Of a stretch of DNA of 49,404 nt, positions 15,682 through 24,757 are shown piece by piece. Source of the DNA: UBA6181 sp016934015. Its GTDB lineage: Bacteria; Bacillota_I; Bacilli_A; Acholeplasmatales; Acholeplasmataceae. Under the pieces are notes generated by a model. It was not told the DNA's origin. It did no database searches and saw only the letters and a list, made by a program, of their open reading frames with translations. Position numbers and translations under genes: made by a program. The stretch's first letter is position 1. Every line of letters begins with the position of its first letter. The stretch lies in contig JAZHDG010000086.1 in the NCBI GenBank assembly GCA_036584525.1, forward strand, positions 1 through 49,404, written 5' to 3'.

Positions 15682-16818
15682 ATGGTATTCGGCGAATCAG
15701 ACAGTTTCAATCAAAAACCTATAATTAAAGTCATCGGTGTTGGTGGAGGCGGTGGAAATGCAGTCAATCGAATGATTGAAAATGACGTTAAAGGCGTTGT
15801 TTTTGTCGCGATGAATACCGATGCTCAAGTACTTAAAGTATCAAAAGCAGATACAAGAGTTCAACTTGGTAAGTATTTAACTCGAGGATTAGGGGCAGGT
15901 GCTAAAGCCGAAGTTGGTAAAAAAGCCGCCGAAGAATCGATTGAAGAAATAGAAGATGTTTTACGCGATGCAGACATGGTCTTCATTACGGCAGGTATGG
16001 GTGGCGGAACTGGGACTGGTGCAGCGCCAATCATCGCTAAAAAAGCGAAGGAAATGGGTTGTTTAACGATTGGTATCGTGACGAAACCATTCGCATTTGA
16101 AGGTCCTGCACGGATGCAAACAGCCATTTATGGGCTTGAAGAATTAAAACCACATGTGGATACACTTATTGTGATTCCAAATGAAAAATTATTAGCTGTT
16201 TCTGGTCCAACCACACAATTATTAGATGCATTTAGAGAATCAGATAATGTCTTGAGACAAGGTGTTCAAGGGATTGCTGAAATTATTGCAGTACCTGGTT
16301 TAATTAATGTGGATTTTGCTGATGTTAGAACAGTCATGGAAAATAAAGGGACTGCACTTATGGGTATTGGGATTGCATCAGGTGAAGATCGTGCGATTGA
16401 AGCAGCAAGAAAAGCAATTCATTCAAAACTATTAGAAGTATCGATTGATGGCGCAACAGATGCGATTGTTAATATTTCTTCAGGAACATCAATCACTTTA
16501 TTTGAAACAGAACAAGCACTATCGGAAATTAGAAATGCAACGGATCGTGATTTGAATATCATCTATGGAACCACAGTTAATCAAGATTTAAACGATGAAT
16601 TAATCGTGAGTGTTATTGCAACTGGTTATGAATTAAAGGTTAAAGATAGCTCGATTGATAGTTTAGAACGCGAAATATTTAATAATCCATCAGATCAACA
16701 ATTAAAACTTACAAAGTCTGGTTTAAAAACACCGGATGAACCTATGATTGAAGATGAAACATCTGAAGGTAAAAAACGAAATCTCCCTTCGTGGCTCGTC
16801 AAAAAGGGAAAATTTTAA
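15682..16818 (+). CDS. ftsZ: Cell division protein FtsZ
   Basis: 378 residues, tubulin-like GTPase that forms the division ring. VIGVGGGGGNAVNRM opens the nucleotide fold (18-31), the tubulin signature GGGTGTGAAP is at 107-116, and the synergy-loop region is intact (D in NVDFADVRTVM). A linker of about 50 residues leads to the C-terminal peptide NLPSWLVKKGKF, which resembles the SepF/FtsA-binding tail. SD AGGAGGAGA before the ATG is very strong. A terminator directly after the stop separates it at least partly from ychF. sepF is 1.7 kb downstream; no ftsA or wall genes adjoin it. Confidence 0.98.
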   Translation: MVFGESDSFNQKPIIKVIGVGGGGGNAVNRMIENDVKGVVFVAMNTDAQVLKVSKADTRVQLGKYLTRGLGAGAKAEVGKKAAEESIEEIEDVLRDADMVFITAGMGGGTGTGAAPIIAKKAKEMGCLTIGIVTKPFAFEGPARMQTAIYGLEELKPHVDTLIVIPNEKLLAVSGPTTQLLDAFRESDNVLRQGVQGIAEIIAVPGLINVDFADVRTVMENKGTALMGIGIASGEDRAIEAARKAIHSKLLEVSIDGATDAIVNISSGTSITLFETEQALSEIRNATDRDLNIIYGTTVNQDLNDELIVSVIATGYELKVKDSSIDSLEREIFNNPSDQQLKLTKSGLKTPDEPMIEDETSEGKKRNLPSWLVKKGKF

Positions 16819-16842
16819 AAAGGCGATGAGCCTTTTTTCTTG
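16817..16842 (+). terminator. Terminator after ftsZ
   Basis: AAAAAGGC (16817-16824) pairs with GCCTTTTT (16830-16837) around a 5-nt loop and continues as a T run; only about 10 bp remain before the SD of ychF, so some read-through is likely to feed the downstream operon. Confidence 0.85.
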
Positions 16843-16858
16843 GAAGGAATAAAAAATT

Positions 16859-17956
16859 ATGCTAAGAGCAGGAATTATTGGATTACCTAATGTTGGAAAA
16901 TCCACATTATTTAATGCCATCACAAAAGCAGAAGCACTCGCTGCAAACTACCCGTTTGCAACCATAGAACCCAATGTGGGTGTTGTTTATGTACAGGATG
17001 CTAGATTAAATGAATTAGAAAGAATTTATAAACCAAAGAAAGTGGTTCCTACAGCTTATGAGTTTATTGATATCGCAGGTTTAGTGCGCGGTGCATCAAA
17101 AGGCGAAGGGCTAGGCAACCAGTTTTTAAGTCATATTCGTGAAGTTGATGCGATTTGTCAAGTTGTTCGTTGTTTTGATAATAATCAAATTACCCATGTT
17201 GAAGGATCAATCGATCCAATTCGTGATATTGAAACAATTCAAATTGAATTATCACTTGCTGATTTAGAATCAGTTGAAAAGAGATTATCAAGACTTGATA
17301 AAAAGATGAAAGCGAAGACGAAAGATGCCATCGATGAATTTAACGCTTTAACCAAAATTAAAGAAGCTCTTGATCAAAATTTATCTCCACGTCATTTAGA
17401 GTTTTCAGAAGAAGAATTAAAAACGATTAAACATTTCAATCTTTTAACTATGAAACCGATGATTTATATTGCAAATGTGAGTGAGGATGATCTTCATCAC
17501 CCACATGAAAATAGACATTATCAAAAAATTACGGCATATGCGAAAGAAAAACATATCGATGTCGTCTTAATTTCTGCTCAAGTGGAAATGGAAATAGCGT
17601 CATTAGAACCTGAAGAACAATTAACATTTTTAGAGGCTTATGGATTGAAAAAATCGGGTTTAAACGAAGTGATTGAAAAAAGTTATGAGCTATTAGGATT
17701 AAAAACATATTTTACAGCAGGTGAACCTGAAGTACGTGCATGGACATTTACGAATGGGATGAAAGCCCCACAATGTGCTGGCATTATTCATTCTGACTTT
17801 GAACGAGGATTTATTAAAGCTGAAACATTAGCTTATGATGATTTAATGAAATATAAAACTCCACAAGCCGCAAAAGAAAATGGTCGAGTCAGACTCGAAG
17901 GAAAAGATTATGTGGTCAAAGATGGCGACATTATGCTTTTTAGGTTCAATGTATGA
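16859..17956 (+). CDS. ychF: Redox-regulated ATPase/GTPase of the YchF/OLA1 family
   Basis: 365 residues, the standard length. G1 is GLPNVGKST (7-15), and switch regions include DIAGLVRGASKGEGLGNQFL (about 70-89, the Obg-like G3). The usual NKxD is replaced by the family's N-x-x-E type (NVSEDD), which gives ATP preference. A coiled-coil insert lies at about 130-200, and the TGS domain ends in KDGDIMLFRFNV. It binds ribosomes and is implicated in stress and translation control. SD GGAAGGA. It overlaps yggS by ATGA. Confidence 0.96.
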   Translation: MLRAGIIGLPNVGKSTLFNAITKAEALAANYPFATIEPNVGVVYVQDARLNELERIYKPKKVVPTAYEFIDIAGLVRGASKGEGLGNQFLSHIREVDAICQVVRCFDNNQITHVEGSIDPIRDIETIQIELSLADLESVEKRLSRLDKKMKAKTKDAIDEFNALTKIKEALDQNLSPRHLEFSEEELKTIKHFNLLTMKPMIYIANVSEDDLHHPHENRHYQKITAYAKEKHIDVVLISAQVEMEIASLEPEEQLTFLEAYGLKKSGLNEVIEKSYELLGLKTYFTAGEPEVRAWTFTNGMKAPQCAGIIHSDFERGFIKAETLAYDDLMKYKTPQAAKENGRVRLEGKDYVVKDGDIMLFRFNV

Positions 17957-18540
17957 TTGACAATTTCGATGGCACTGTTGTTTGTGCATCTAAATATTTT
18001 ACCGCGGATGAAATTCGAGTTTTATATCATAAAGGAATTCATGATTTTGGTGAAAACAAGGTTCAAGATTTTCTAAAAAAGAAAGAATTGCTCAGTGACT
18101 TAAATATCCATTGGCATTTTATTGGTCATCTTCAATCAAATAAAGTGAAAGATATGATTAATCATATTTCACTTTTGCATACACTTGATCGAATATCAGT
18201 AGCTAACGAAATCCAAAAACATGCGAAAGATGTTATTTCATGTCTTGTTCAAGTGAATTTAACGGAAGAAGATCAAAAAAGTGGGGTAAATCCTGAGAAT
18301 TTGGCTGAATTTCTTATAGAAATTAAAAAGTATGATAAAATAAACATAGTCGGATTCATGACGATGGGCAAGTTAAACGATCAAAAAGAAACAGAAATAG
18401 CGTTTAAAAAGCTTGATGAACTATCGAAATTTTATAAACTTCCATATCGTTCTATGGGTATGAGTGACGATTACGAACTCGCGATTAAACACCACGCAAC
18501 TCATTTACGAATTGGTCGTAAATTTAAAGAAATGCTTTGA
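17953..18540 (+). CDS. YggS/YlmE family PLP homeostasis protein, short N-terminus
   Basis: 195 residues against about 225 in most members. The PLP lysine lies in CASKYF (K14), followed by the family motifs FGENKVQDF, WHFIGHLQSNK and, at the end, SMGMSDDYELAIKHHATHLRIG. The N-terminal helix of about 25 residues that normally precedes the first strand is missing; only MIDNFDGTVV stands before the Lys strand. The TIM barrel active site looks complete. It sits between ychF (ATGA overlap) and sepF, which is the ylmE-ylmF order of Firmicute division clusters. These proteins bind PLP without enzyme activity and balance vitamin B6 and amino acid pools. Confidence 0.92.
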   Translation: MIDNFDGTVVCASKYFTADEIRVLYHKGIHDFGENKVQDFLKKKELLSDLNIHWHFIGHLQSNKVKDMINHISLLHTLDRISVANEIQKHAKDVISCLVQVNLTEEDQKSGVNPENLAEFLIEIKKYDKINIVGFMTMGKLNDQKETEIAFKKLDELSKFYKLPYRSMGMSDDYELAIKHHATHLRIGRKFKEML

Positions 18541-18552
18541 TTGGAGGACCTG

Positions 18553-18891
18553 ATGGGATTATTTAGTAAAAGTAAAAAGACTGAAGAAAGTCCATTTGAA
18601 GAAAAGAAAGCTCTAAAAGCTGATCAAATCTTCTATGATAGTGCTGAAACAGATGACGATAACTACTTAATATCGCTCGCTGATAAAATTAAAAATGGTC
18701 AACCAATTATTCTTAATCTAGCAACACTAGAAATTGACCAAGCCAATAAAATCATTGCTTTTCTATCCGGTGTTGTATATGCTTTATCAGGAGATATTGT
18801 CAATATCAAAGAACATGTCTTCATGTTTGCTGGAAAAGATGTTTATGATGATGGTTCGATGGAAGATTTCTTAAAAGGAATTGTTGAATAA
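18553..18891 (+). CDS. sepF: Cell division protein SepF (YlmF)
   Basis: 112 residues from ATG 18553. An upstream in-frame TTG lies before the SD GGAGG at 18543-18547 and is rejected. The N-terminus MGLFSKSKK can serve as a membrane-anchor amphipathic segment, and an acidic linker follows. The conserved SepF core spans about residues 43-112: ISLADKIKNGQPIILNLATLEIDQANKIIAFLSG, then VYALSGDIVNIKEHVFMFAG. SepF bundles FtsZ and tethers it to the membrane, especially where FtsA is absent. It is the last gene before the ileS T-box. Confidence 0.92.
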   Translation: MGLFSKSKKTEESPFEEKKALKADQIFYDSAETDDDNYLISLADKIKNGQPIILNLATLEIDQANKIIAFLSGVVYALSGDIVNIKEHVFMFAGKDVYDDGSMEDFLKGIVE

Positions 18892-18904
18892 TTAAATATG
18901 CAAT

Positions 18905-19083
18905 GAAAAGGACACACAAGTTATTTAATGTCACAAGCGACTGGGGATGGTGAGAGCCCAGGACCACTTAAATTATCTTGGATCACCTTTGAGCAAAAAA
19001 CAATGAAGTGCTAGGTTTTTCCTAGAACTAAGGTGGTACCGCGGAAACAATTTTCGTCCTTAGCGATAAGGGCGTTTTATTTT
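18905..19083 (+). promoter_or_regulatory. T-box leader responding to tRNA-Ile, with terminator
   Basis: The T-box core AGGTGGTACCGCGG is at 19031-19044. Stem I runs from AAAGG near 18908 to CACCTTTGAGC near 18995, with the GATGGTGAGAGCCC apical region and a specifier-loop codon ATC (18983-18985), matching isoleucine. The terminator is CGTCCTTA (19055-19062) with TAAGGGCG (19067-19074), followed by TTTTATTTTAT. Uncharged tRNA-Ile would favour the antiterminator and ileS expression. Confidence 0.95.
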
Positions 19084-19105
19084 ATAAAAATGAAGGGTGA
19101 TAAAC

Positions 19106-21808
19106 ATGGATTACAAACAAACATTAAACATGCCAAATACTGAGTTTCAAATGCGTGGTAATTTGGGTGTTAGGGAAGTAGATTTTCAAAAACATTGGGA
19201 AGATATTAATCTCTATGAAAAAGTTTTAAAAAAGCATGAAAAAGAGATACCATTTGTGTTACATGATGGACCTCCATATGCGAATGGTGATATTCACATT
19301 GGACATGCTTTAAATAAAATCTTAAAGGATTTTGTTTTACGCTATCGTACGATGAAAGGTCATTATGTAAGATACATTCCAGGCTGGGATACCCATGGTC
19401 TACCTATTGAAACAGCACTCACTAAAAAAGGTGTGAAGCGCAAAGAAATGACATTAGCTGAATACCGTGAGTTATGTTACAAATATGCTGAAGATCAAGT
19501 AAAAAAACAAAAAGATCAATTTAAGCGCCTTGGAATTTTAGGTGAATGGGATCAACCCTATATCACCTACACTGGTGATTATGAAGCACGTCAAATTCGT
19601 CTATTTGCAAAAATGGTGAATCGTGGACTTATCTATAAAGGTTTAAAGCCTGTTTTTTGGTCGCCATCTTCTGAATCTGCACTTGCAGAAGCTGAAATTG
19701 AATATGCTGATAAACAATCCATCTCGATTTATGTTGCTTTCCCATCTTTCAAAGGAGAAGGACTATTAAAAGATGCTTCGTATGTTATTTGGACAACTAC
19801 ACCATGGACGATTCCAGCGAATCTCGCGATTTCTGTCCATCCTTTGTTTAAGTATGCGGTTGTTAAAGTGAGTGACAAAAAGTTTGTCGTGGCTGAAACA
19901 CTCGTACATAACTTAGCTAAAATCTTAAATTGGGAATCTTATGAAGTGCTTGGACTCATTAAAGGTAGTGAATTAGAATATCAACAATATGTTCACCCAA
20001 TTTATCAAAGAGTGAGCCCAATCATTGTAGGAGATCATGTTACCGATTCAGATGGTACAGGTTTAGTTCATACTGCACCTGGACATGGTGAAGATGATTA
20101 TCGCGTTGGTAAACAATATAACTTAGACATTTTATGTCCTGTTGATGATCAAGGAATGATGACTGAAGAAGCAGGTCCATTTGCTGGTTTATTTTATGAT
20201 GTCGCAAATGAAAAAATCGTTGAATCACTTGAATCTTTTGGAGTTTTGTTGAAGAAAGAAAAGTTCACACATTCTTATCCTCATGATTGGCGTACACAAA
20301 AACCAGTCATTTTTAGAGCAACACCTCAATGGTTTGCATCTATCGATAAATTAAAAGAAGAATTGCTCGATGAAGTTAAAAAAATTGATTGGTTACCTTT
20401 ATGGGGTGAAGTTCGTATCTCAAATATGATTGAAGGAAGAGAAGATTGGTGTATCTCTAGACAACGTGCATGGGGTGTTCCAATTCCTGTCTTTTATGCT
20501 GAAAATCATGAAGCAATTCTTGATCAAGTGGTCTTAGAACATGTTGCATCAATATTTGAAAAACATGGATCTAATATTTGGTATATCAAAGAAGCCAAGG
20601 ATTTATTACCTGAAGGTTATACACATCCAGGTAGTCCTAATGGAATATTCAAAAAAGAAACAGACATCATGGATGTTTGGTTTGATTCTGGTACATCACA
20701 TAGCGTATTAGAAGCTAGAGGGCTTAATTATCCTGCTGATCTTTATTTAGAAGGCTCTGATCAATATCGTGGTTGGTTTAATTCATCTTTAATTACCGGG
20801 GTTGCTGCACTCAATCAGTCACCTTATAAAAGAGTAGTTTCACATGGTTTTGTCTTAGATGCACAAGGTAGAAAAATGAGTAAATCACTTGGTAATACCG
20901 TTGATCCACTCGCAATTATGAAACAACAAGGTGCTGATTTACTTAGACTTTGGGTCGCAACGGTTGATTATCAGAGTGATGTGAGAATTTCCAATGAAAT
21001 GATGACTCAAATCGCTGAAGGATACCGCAAAATTAGAAATACATTCCGATTTATGCTTGGTAACTTATCTGGATTTGATCCAAAGACGAATTATGTAAAA
21101 CTTGAAGATCGTCTACCAATACATAAAGTAATGACTGAGACCTATCTTTCAGTCAGCAATCAAATTCTTGATGCCTATGAAAATTATCAATTTGATAAAG
21201 TCTACCGCATTGTTGTGCCTTTTATGATTAATGAACTCTCAGCTTTTTATCTTGATTTCACAAAAGATATTTTGTATATCGAAAAAGAAAATCAACTTGA
21301 AAGACGTATGGTTCAATCTGTGATTTATGACATCACAATGGGATTATTGAAGTTATTGACACCGATTATTCCCCATACAACTTCAGAAGCTTATAACATT
21401 CTACCATTTACCCATGAAGAGGATGTCTATTTAGAATATATGCCAAAGATACATGCATCTTTTGATCAAAATTTGATGAATGATTTTAATCTTTTCATGG
21501 AAATTCGCGAACTCATTTTGAAAAAACTTGAAGATGCAAGAGAACAAAAATTAATCGGTAAATCATTACAAGCAAAATTAGAACTTAAATTACTTTCTAA
21601 AGATTTAGATGCAATCTCACATTTGAAGTTAAATCTTCATCAAGTGCTCATTGTTTCGAGTGTTTCCATTGAAAAATCAAATCAAAGAGAAATTAAAGTA
21701 TTGGTTGCTGATGGACATGTTTGTGAACGTTGTTGGAATATTGTGCCACATGTTCATGAGAATGGGTTATGTGAACGTTGTAACGATGTTATTGGAGGAG
21801 AAAAATGA
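19106..21808 (+). CDS. ileS: Isoleucyl-tRNA synthetase
   Basis: 900 residues from ATG 19106. A GTG at 19097 lies inside the SD GAAGGGTG and is less likely. Class I motifs HIGH (64-67) and KMSKS (near 590) are present. The CP1 editing domain includes TTTPWTIPAN near residue 230 and GTGLVHTAPGHGEDDY. The C-terminus has a zinc knuckle, CERC...CERC, at about residues 872-890. This is the bacterial (type 1) enzyme. Expression is controlled by the T-box just upstream; its stop overlaps surE by ATGA. Confidence 0.98.
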   Translation: MDYKQTLNMPNTEFQMRGNLGVREVDFQKHWEDINLYEKVLKKHEKEIPFVLHDGPPYANGDIHIGHALNKILKDFVLRYRTMKGHYVRYIPGWDTHGLPIETALTKKGVKRKEMTLAEYRELCYKYAEDQVKKQKDQFKRLGILGEWDQPYITYTGDYEARQIRLFAKMVNRGLIYKGLKPVFWSPSSESALAEAEIEYADKQSISIYVAFPSFKGEGLLKDASYVIWTTTPWTIPANLAISVHPLFKYAVVKVSDKKFVVAETLVHNLAKILNWESYEVLGLIKGSELEYQQYVHPIYQRVSPIIVGDHVTDSDGTGLVHTAPGHGEDDYRVGKQYNLDILCPVDDQGMMTEEAGPFAGLFYDVANEKIVESLESFGVLLKKEKFTHSYPHDWRTQKPVIFRATPQWFASIDKLKEELLDEVKKIDWLPLWGEVRISNMIEGREDWCISRQRAWGVPIPVFYAENHEAILDQVVLEHVASIFEKHGSNIWYIKEAKDLLPEGYTHPGSPNGIFKKETDIMDVWFDSGTSHSVLEARGLNYPADLYLEGSDQYRGWFNSSLITGVAALNQSPYKRVVSHGFVLDAQGRKMSKSLGNTVDPLAIMKQQGADLLRLWVATVDYQSDVRISNEMMTQIAEGYRKIRNTFRFMLGNLSGFDPKTNYVKLEDRLPIHKVMTETYLSVSNQILDAYENYQFDKVYRIVVPFMINELSAFYLDFTKDILYIEKENQLERRMVQSVIYDITMGLLKLLTPIIPHTTSEAYNILPFTHEEDVYLEYMPKIHASFDQNLMNDFNLFMEIRELILKKLEDAREQKLIGKSLQAKLELKLLSKDLDAISHLKLNLHQVLIVSSVSIEKSNQREIKVLVADGHVCERCWNIVPHVHENGLCERCNDVIGGEK

Positions 21809-22539
21809 ACATATTAGTTGTCAATGATGATGGCTATCAAGCGGATGGATTAGCAATCTTGGTGAAATCTTTACAACCCTTTGGTAATGTTTATGTTGCA
21901 GCACCAAAAGAACACCAAAGTGCAAAAAGCCATGGGATTACGATTAAAAGTCGCATTGAAACTTTTTATGCGGATCCAATTCCAGGTTCTGAAGCAACGC
22001 TCGTTGTTGATGGCATGCCTGCGGATGCAACAAGACTTGGATTAAAGGTCTTCAATGTTGATTTTGATTTGGTGGTATCTGGGATTAATTATGGTCCTAA
22101 TATTGCGAAAGATATCTTTTATAGTGGGACTGTTTCAGCGGCTTTGGAAGCTAAAATACTTGGTGTTCCTGCGATTGCTATTTCCGCTCCACATACGAAT
22201 TTAAGTTATTTAGTCGATGAAACCATCAAAATTATGGATGAAATTATTGAAGCTAAACTATATGATGGTCCAGGCATTTTAAATATTAATTTCCCGAAAG
22301 CAAGTTTTGCTAAACCTCTTGGTGTGAAAATGACAACCATGGGTTCAAGATTACAGCATGCTGAATTTATTAAAAGTGAAAGAGTCGATATATTTCATAT
22401 CAAAAGCTCAATCATTCATTATCAAGAACAACCTGAAAGTGATGTTATCGCCTATGATGAAGGTTACATTTCGATCACACCACTGAAGTTAGATCGTACA
22501 GATTATGCATGGTTAAATGAAATCTTAGATAACGATTAG
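21805..22539 (+). CDS. surE: 5'/3'-nucleotidase SurE
   Basis: 244 residues, standard length. The metal-binding opening MNILVVNDDGY (D8, D9), then AAPKEHQSAKSHGIT, and SGINYGPNIAKDIFYSGTVSAALEAKILG (the family's SGINxGxN and GTVxAAxE motifs) are all visible. It dephosphorylates nucleoside monophosphates in the cytosol. The gene is translationally coupled to ileS and so falls under the same tRNA-Ile T-box; SD GGAGGAGA. It may connect with the nucleoside phosphorylase genes downstream. Confidence 0.95.
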   Translation: MNILVVNDDGYQADGLAILVKSLQPFGNVYVAAPKEHQSAKSHGITIKSRIETFYADPIPGSEATLVVDGMPADATRLGLKVFNVDFDLVVSGINYGPNIAKDIFYSGTVSAALEAKILGVPAIAISAPHTNLSYLVDETIKIMDEIIEAKLYDGPGILNINFPKASFAKPLGVKMTTMGSRLQHAEFIKSERVDIFHIKSSIIHYQEQPESDVIAYDEGYISITPLKLDRTDYAWLNEILDND

Positions 22540-22587
22540 TCTGTTTTGTTTTAACTATGTTAAACTATTAATAAGGTAGGTGAAATC

Positions 22588-23442
22588 ATGGCGCAATTCA
22601 ATCTTCACTTTTTTAAAGAAAAATCACGGAAAATCGATGTCGACAGTCTGATTAGTTTTTTTGAACACATTGAAGGATTTACTGTTGAAATTGATCAAGA
22701 AAGTGTTCGAATGTTTTACGAACATCCAAGATTGGAATATAAGGCGAAATTTGTGATCACACCAAAATCGTGTGTTCCCGATATTTATCGCTTAAGTCCG
22801 AAATTTTTAGATTTGAATTTTCATTTAGAACTCTCGTTATTGACACCTTATTACATCGCCAAACAGATTTTTGAGATTGTAAAGCGTGTATGTGATGCCT
22901 ATGATTTCCACATTTATAATGAAATGCTTGAAGATGTTAAAGCATTTAAGATTGAACTCGTAATGAAAGCTTTTGAGATGCTTAAAGAAGCCTATATCAA
23001 GAAGAATCCTGTCATTTTAGCAGATTATCATCGTTTATCTAAAGACAAATCACAAGCGGTATTCCGCTACATGGACGATATCTTAGAACTTCAAAAATAT
23101 TATCAAGAGCTTGACACATATGTACCAAGATATCATATTTTAACAACTGAAGAAAAAGCGCTAGTTTTTGGAATGGAATGGAAAGAGCATACGCTCACTG
23201 TCTTTCCTCCATACCTTGATTATGTGTTTTATCGAGTTGGAAATGAAATTAAAGTGATTAGTTATGAAGAACTATATCCACTGATTGATAAATATGTCTC
23301 AGATGTTCCTGGTTTTATTAAAGGAACAAAAGTCATGTCGAAAAAATTAAGTAAAAAAGTATTTAAAGTGATGAAAAAAACAAAATTCACCAAGATCAAT
23401 CATACGTTTGCAAAAGAAGGCATCAAGCGTTTATTGGACTAG
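22588..23442 (+). CDS. Hypothetical soluble protein of unknown family
   Basis: 284 residues; I do not recognise the family. It has no signal peptide or membrane helix. The N-terminal half is a mix of strands and helices (DSLISFFEHIEGFTVEIDQESVRMFYEHPRLEYKA), followed by a strongly helical middle (about 80-170). A short segment then resembles a beta sheet (EWKEHTLTVFPPYLDYVFYRVGNEIKVI), and a very basic tail spans about 247-284 (KGTKVMSKKLSKKVFKVMKK). The basic tail suggests contact with nucleic acid or membrane. A weak promoter and SD AAGGTAGGTG precede it; it is 48 bp after surE and 12 bp before the YczE-like gene. Composition matches its neighbours. Confidence 0.75.
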   Translation: MAQFNLHFFKEKSRKIDVDSLISFFEHIEGFTVEIDQESVRMFYEHPRLEYKAKFVITPKSCVPDIYRLSPKFLDLNFHLELSLLTPYYIAKQIFEIVKRVCDAYDFHIYNEMLEDVKAFKIELVMKAFEMLKEAYIKKNPVILADYHRLSKDKSQAVFRYMDDILELQKYYQELDTYVPRYHILTTEEKALVFGMEWKEHTLTVFPPYLDYVFYRVGNEIKVISYEELYPLIDKYVSDVPGFIKGTKVMSKKLSKKVFKVMKKTKFTKINHTFAKEGIKRLLD

Positions 23443-23454
23443 AAGGAGTATGGT

Positions 23455-24096
23455 TTGACCAAAAAAATATTGATTCATATCACTGGCTTTATCATGGTAT
23501 CATTAGGCGTTGTTGGCATTATTTATGCCAGATTAGGTGCATCACCGATTGATGCGTTTAACTACTTCATGTATGTGATTACACCTTTATCATTAGGGAC
23601 GATGGCTGTTTTAACCGGACTAGTTGTCGCTTTGATTGGATATATCTTTGATCGCAAGAAAGATATTTTTTTAAGCATTTCATTTTTATTCTTAGTGGGA
23701 GTATTCATTGATTTTTGGAAGTATTTATTTGATTTACTTCCACAAACATTATTTGAAGAATTATGGATTCAAATTCCAATGTCATTGATTAGTTTGGTTG
23801 TGATTGCAATCGGAACTGCCATGACAATCACTACAGGACTATCCGTATCACCCTATGAAAGACTTATGAATATTATCGATCGAAAGATTCATAGCATTCG
23901 TTATTCGAAGATGATAATTGAAGGAACATTCTTCATCATTGCGATTGTTTTAGGAATTATCACAAAACTTATTTGGACTCAGGTAAATATTATGACACTC
24001 ATGATGGTTTTATTTAACGGTCCACTTGTTCAATATTTTCAACAAAAAATATTAAACCAAAAAAGAAAGGGAGTATTAATTCATGCAATTGAATAA
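23455..24096 (+). CDS. YczE/YitT-like integral membrane protein
   Basis: 213 residues with about five membrane helices, and the repeat typical of the YczE family: GVVGIIYARLGASPIDAFNYFMYVITPLSLGTM, then GTAMTITTGLSVSPYERLMNII. The start is TTG 23455, set by SD AGAAGGAG 6 bases upstream; no ATG fits. Function of the family is unknown, although some members are near transport or antibiotic genes. It overlaps deoC by 14 bp, so it is made from the same transcript as the deoxynucleoside genes, which may hint at a membrane role in that pathway but is not proof. Confidence 0.82.
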   Translation: MTKKILIHITGFIMVSLGVVGIIYARLGASPIDAFNYFMYVITPLSLGTMAVLTGLVVALIGYIFDRKKDIFLSISFLFLVGVFIDFWKYLFDLLPQTLFEELWIQIPMSLISLVVIAIGTAMTITTGLSVSPYERLMNIIDRKIHSIRYSKMIIEGTFFIIAIVLGIITKLIWTQVNIMTLMMVLFNGPLVQYFQQKILNQKRKGVLIHAIE

Positions 24097-24757
24097 AATG
24101 ATTGACCACACAAAATTAGGTGCAAATGTAACAAATGCACAAATTGACAAACTGATTGAGGAAGCTAAAGCATATGATTTTAAGAGCGTTTGTGTAAACC
24201 CAATTTTTGTCCAACATGCGAAAGAAGAACTTAAAAATACGGATGTTTTAGTTTGTACTGTGATTGGTTTCCCACATGGTACACATCATCCAGAAGTTAA
24301 AGCAATGGAAGCTAGATTAGCTGTTCTATCTGGAGCTGATGAACTGGATATGGTGATTAACGTCAATGCATTAAAAGAAGGTCATGATGAACTTATCCTT
24401 ATGGAAATTAAAGGCGTCGTTTCAATGGCTGAGGGAAGAACGGTTAAAGTCATCATTGAAACATGTTATTTAACACCAGAAGAAATTGTCAGAGCTTGTA
24501 AGATTGCTGTTCGTGCAGGTGCGAATTTTGTGAAAACATCGACCGGTTTTGGTCCATCTGGAGCAAAAGTTGAAGATGTTAAACTTATGAAAGAAACCGT
24601 TGGCGATAAAACATTTGTCAAAGCAAGCGGTGGTGTTAGAACATACCAAGATGCGATGAAAATGATTGAAGCAGGTGCAACAAGAATTGGAACGTCAAAT
24701 GGTGTCGATATTGTATTAAAGAAAGGATTAGAAAATGTATCCAACTCCTCATATTGA
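24083..24757 (+). CDS. deoC: Deoxyribose-phosphate aldolase
   Basis: 224 residues. It splits 2-deoxyribose-5-phosphate into acetaldehyde and glyceraldehyde-3-phosphate, the last step of deoxynucleoside salvage. The Schiff-base lysine is K151 in FVKTSTGFGPSGA and the relay lysine is K180 in FVKASGGVRT; the strand SVCVNPIFV and the D in DELDMVIN are conserved. SD AAGGGAG precedes the ATG. It overlaps deoD by 23 bp, and deoD makes the deoxyribose-1-phosphate that, after mutase action, feeds this enzyme. A phosphopentomutase is not present in the window. Confidence 0.97.
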   Translation: MQLNKMIDHTKLGANVTNAQIDKLIEEAKAYDFKSVCVNPIFVQHAKEELKNTDVLVCTVIGFPHGTHHPEVKAMEARLAVLSGADELDMVINVNALKEGHDELILMEIKGVVSMAEGRTVKVIIETCYLTPEEIVRACKIAVRAGANFVKTSTGFGPSGAKVEDVKLMKETVGDKTFVKASGGVRTYQDAMKMIEAGATRIGTSNGVDIVLKKGLENVSNSSY

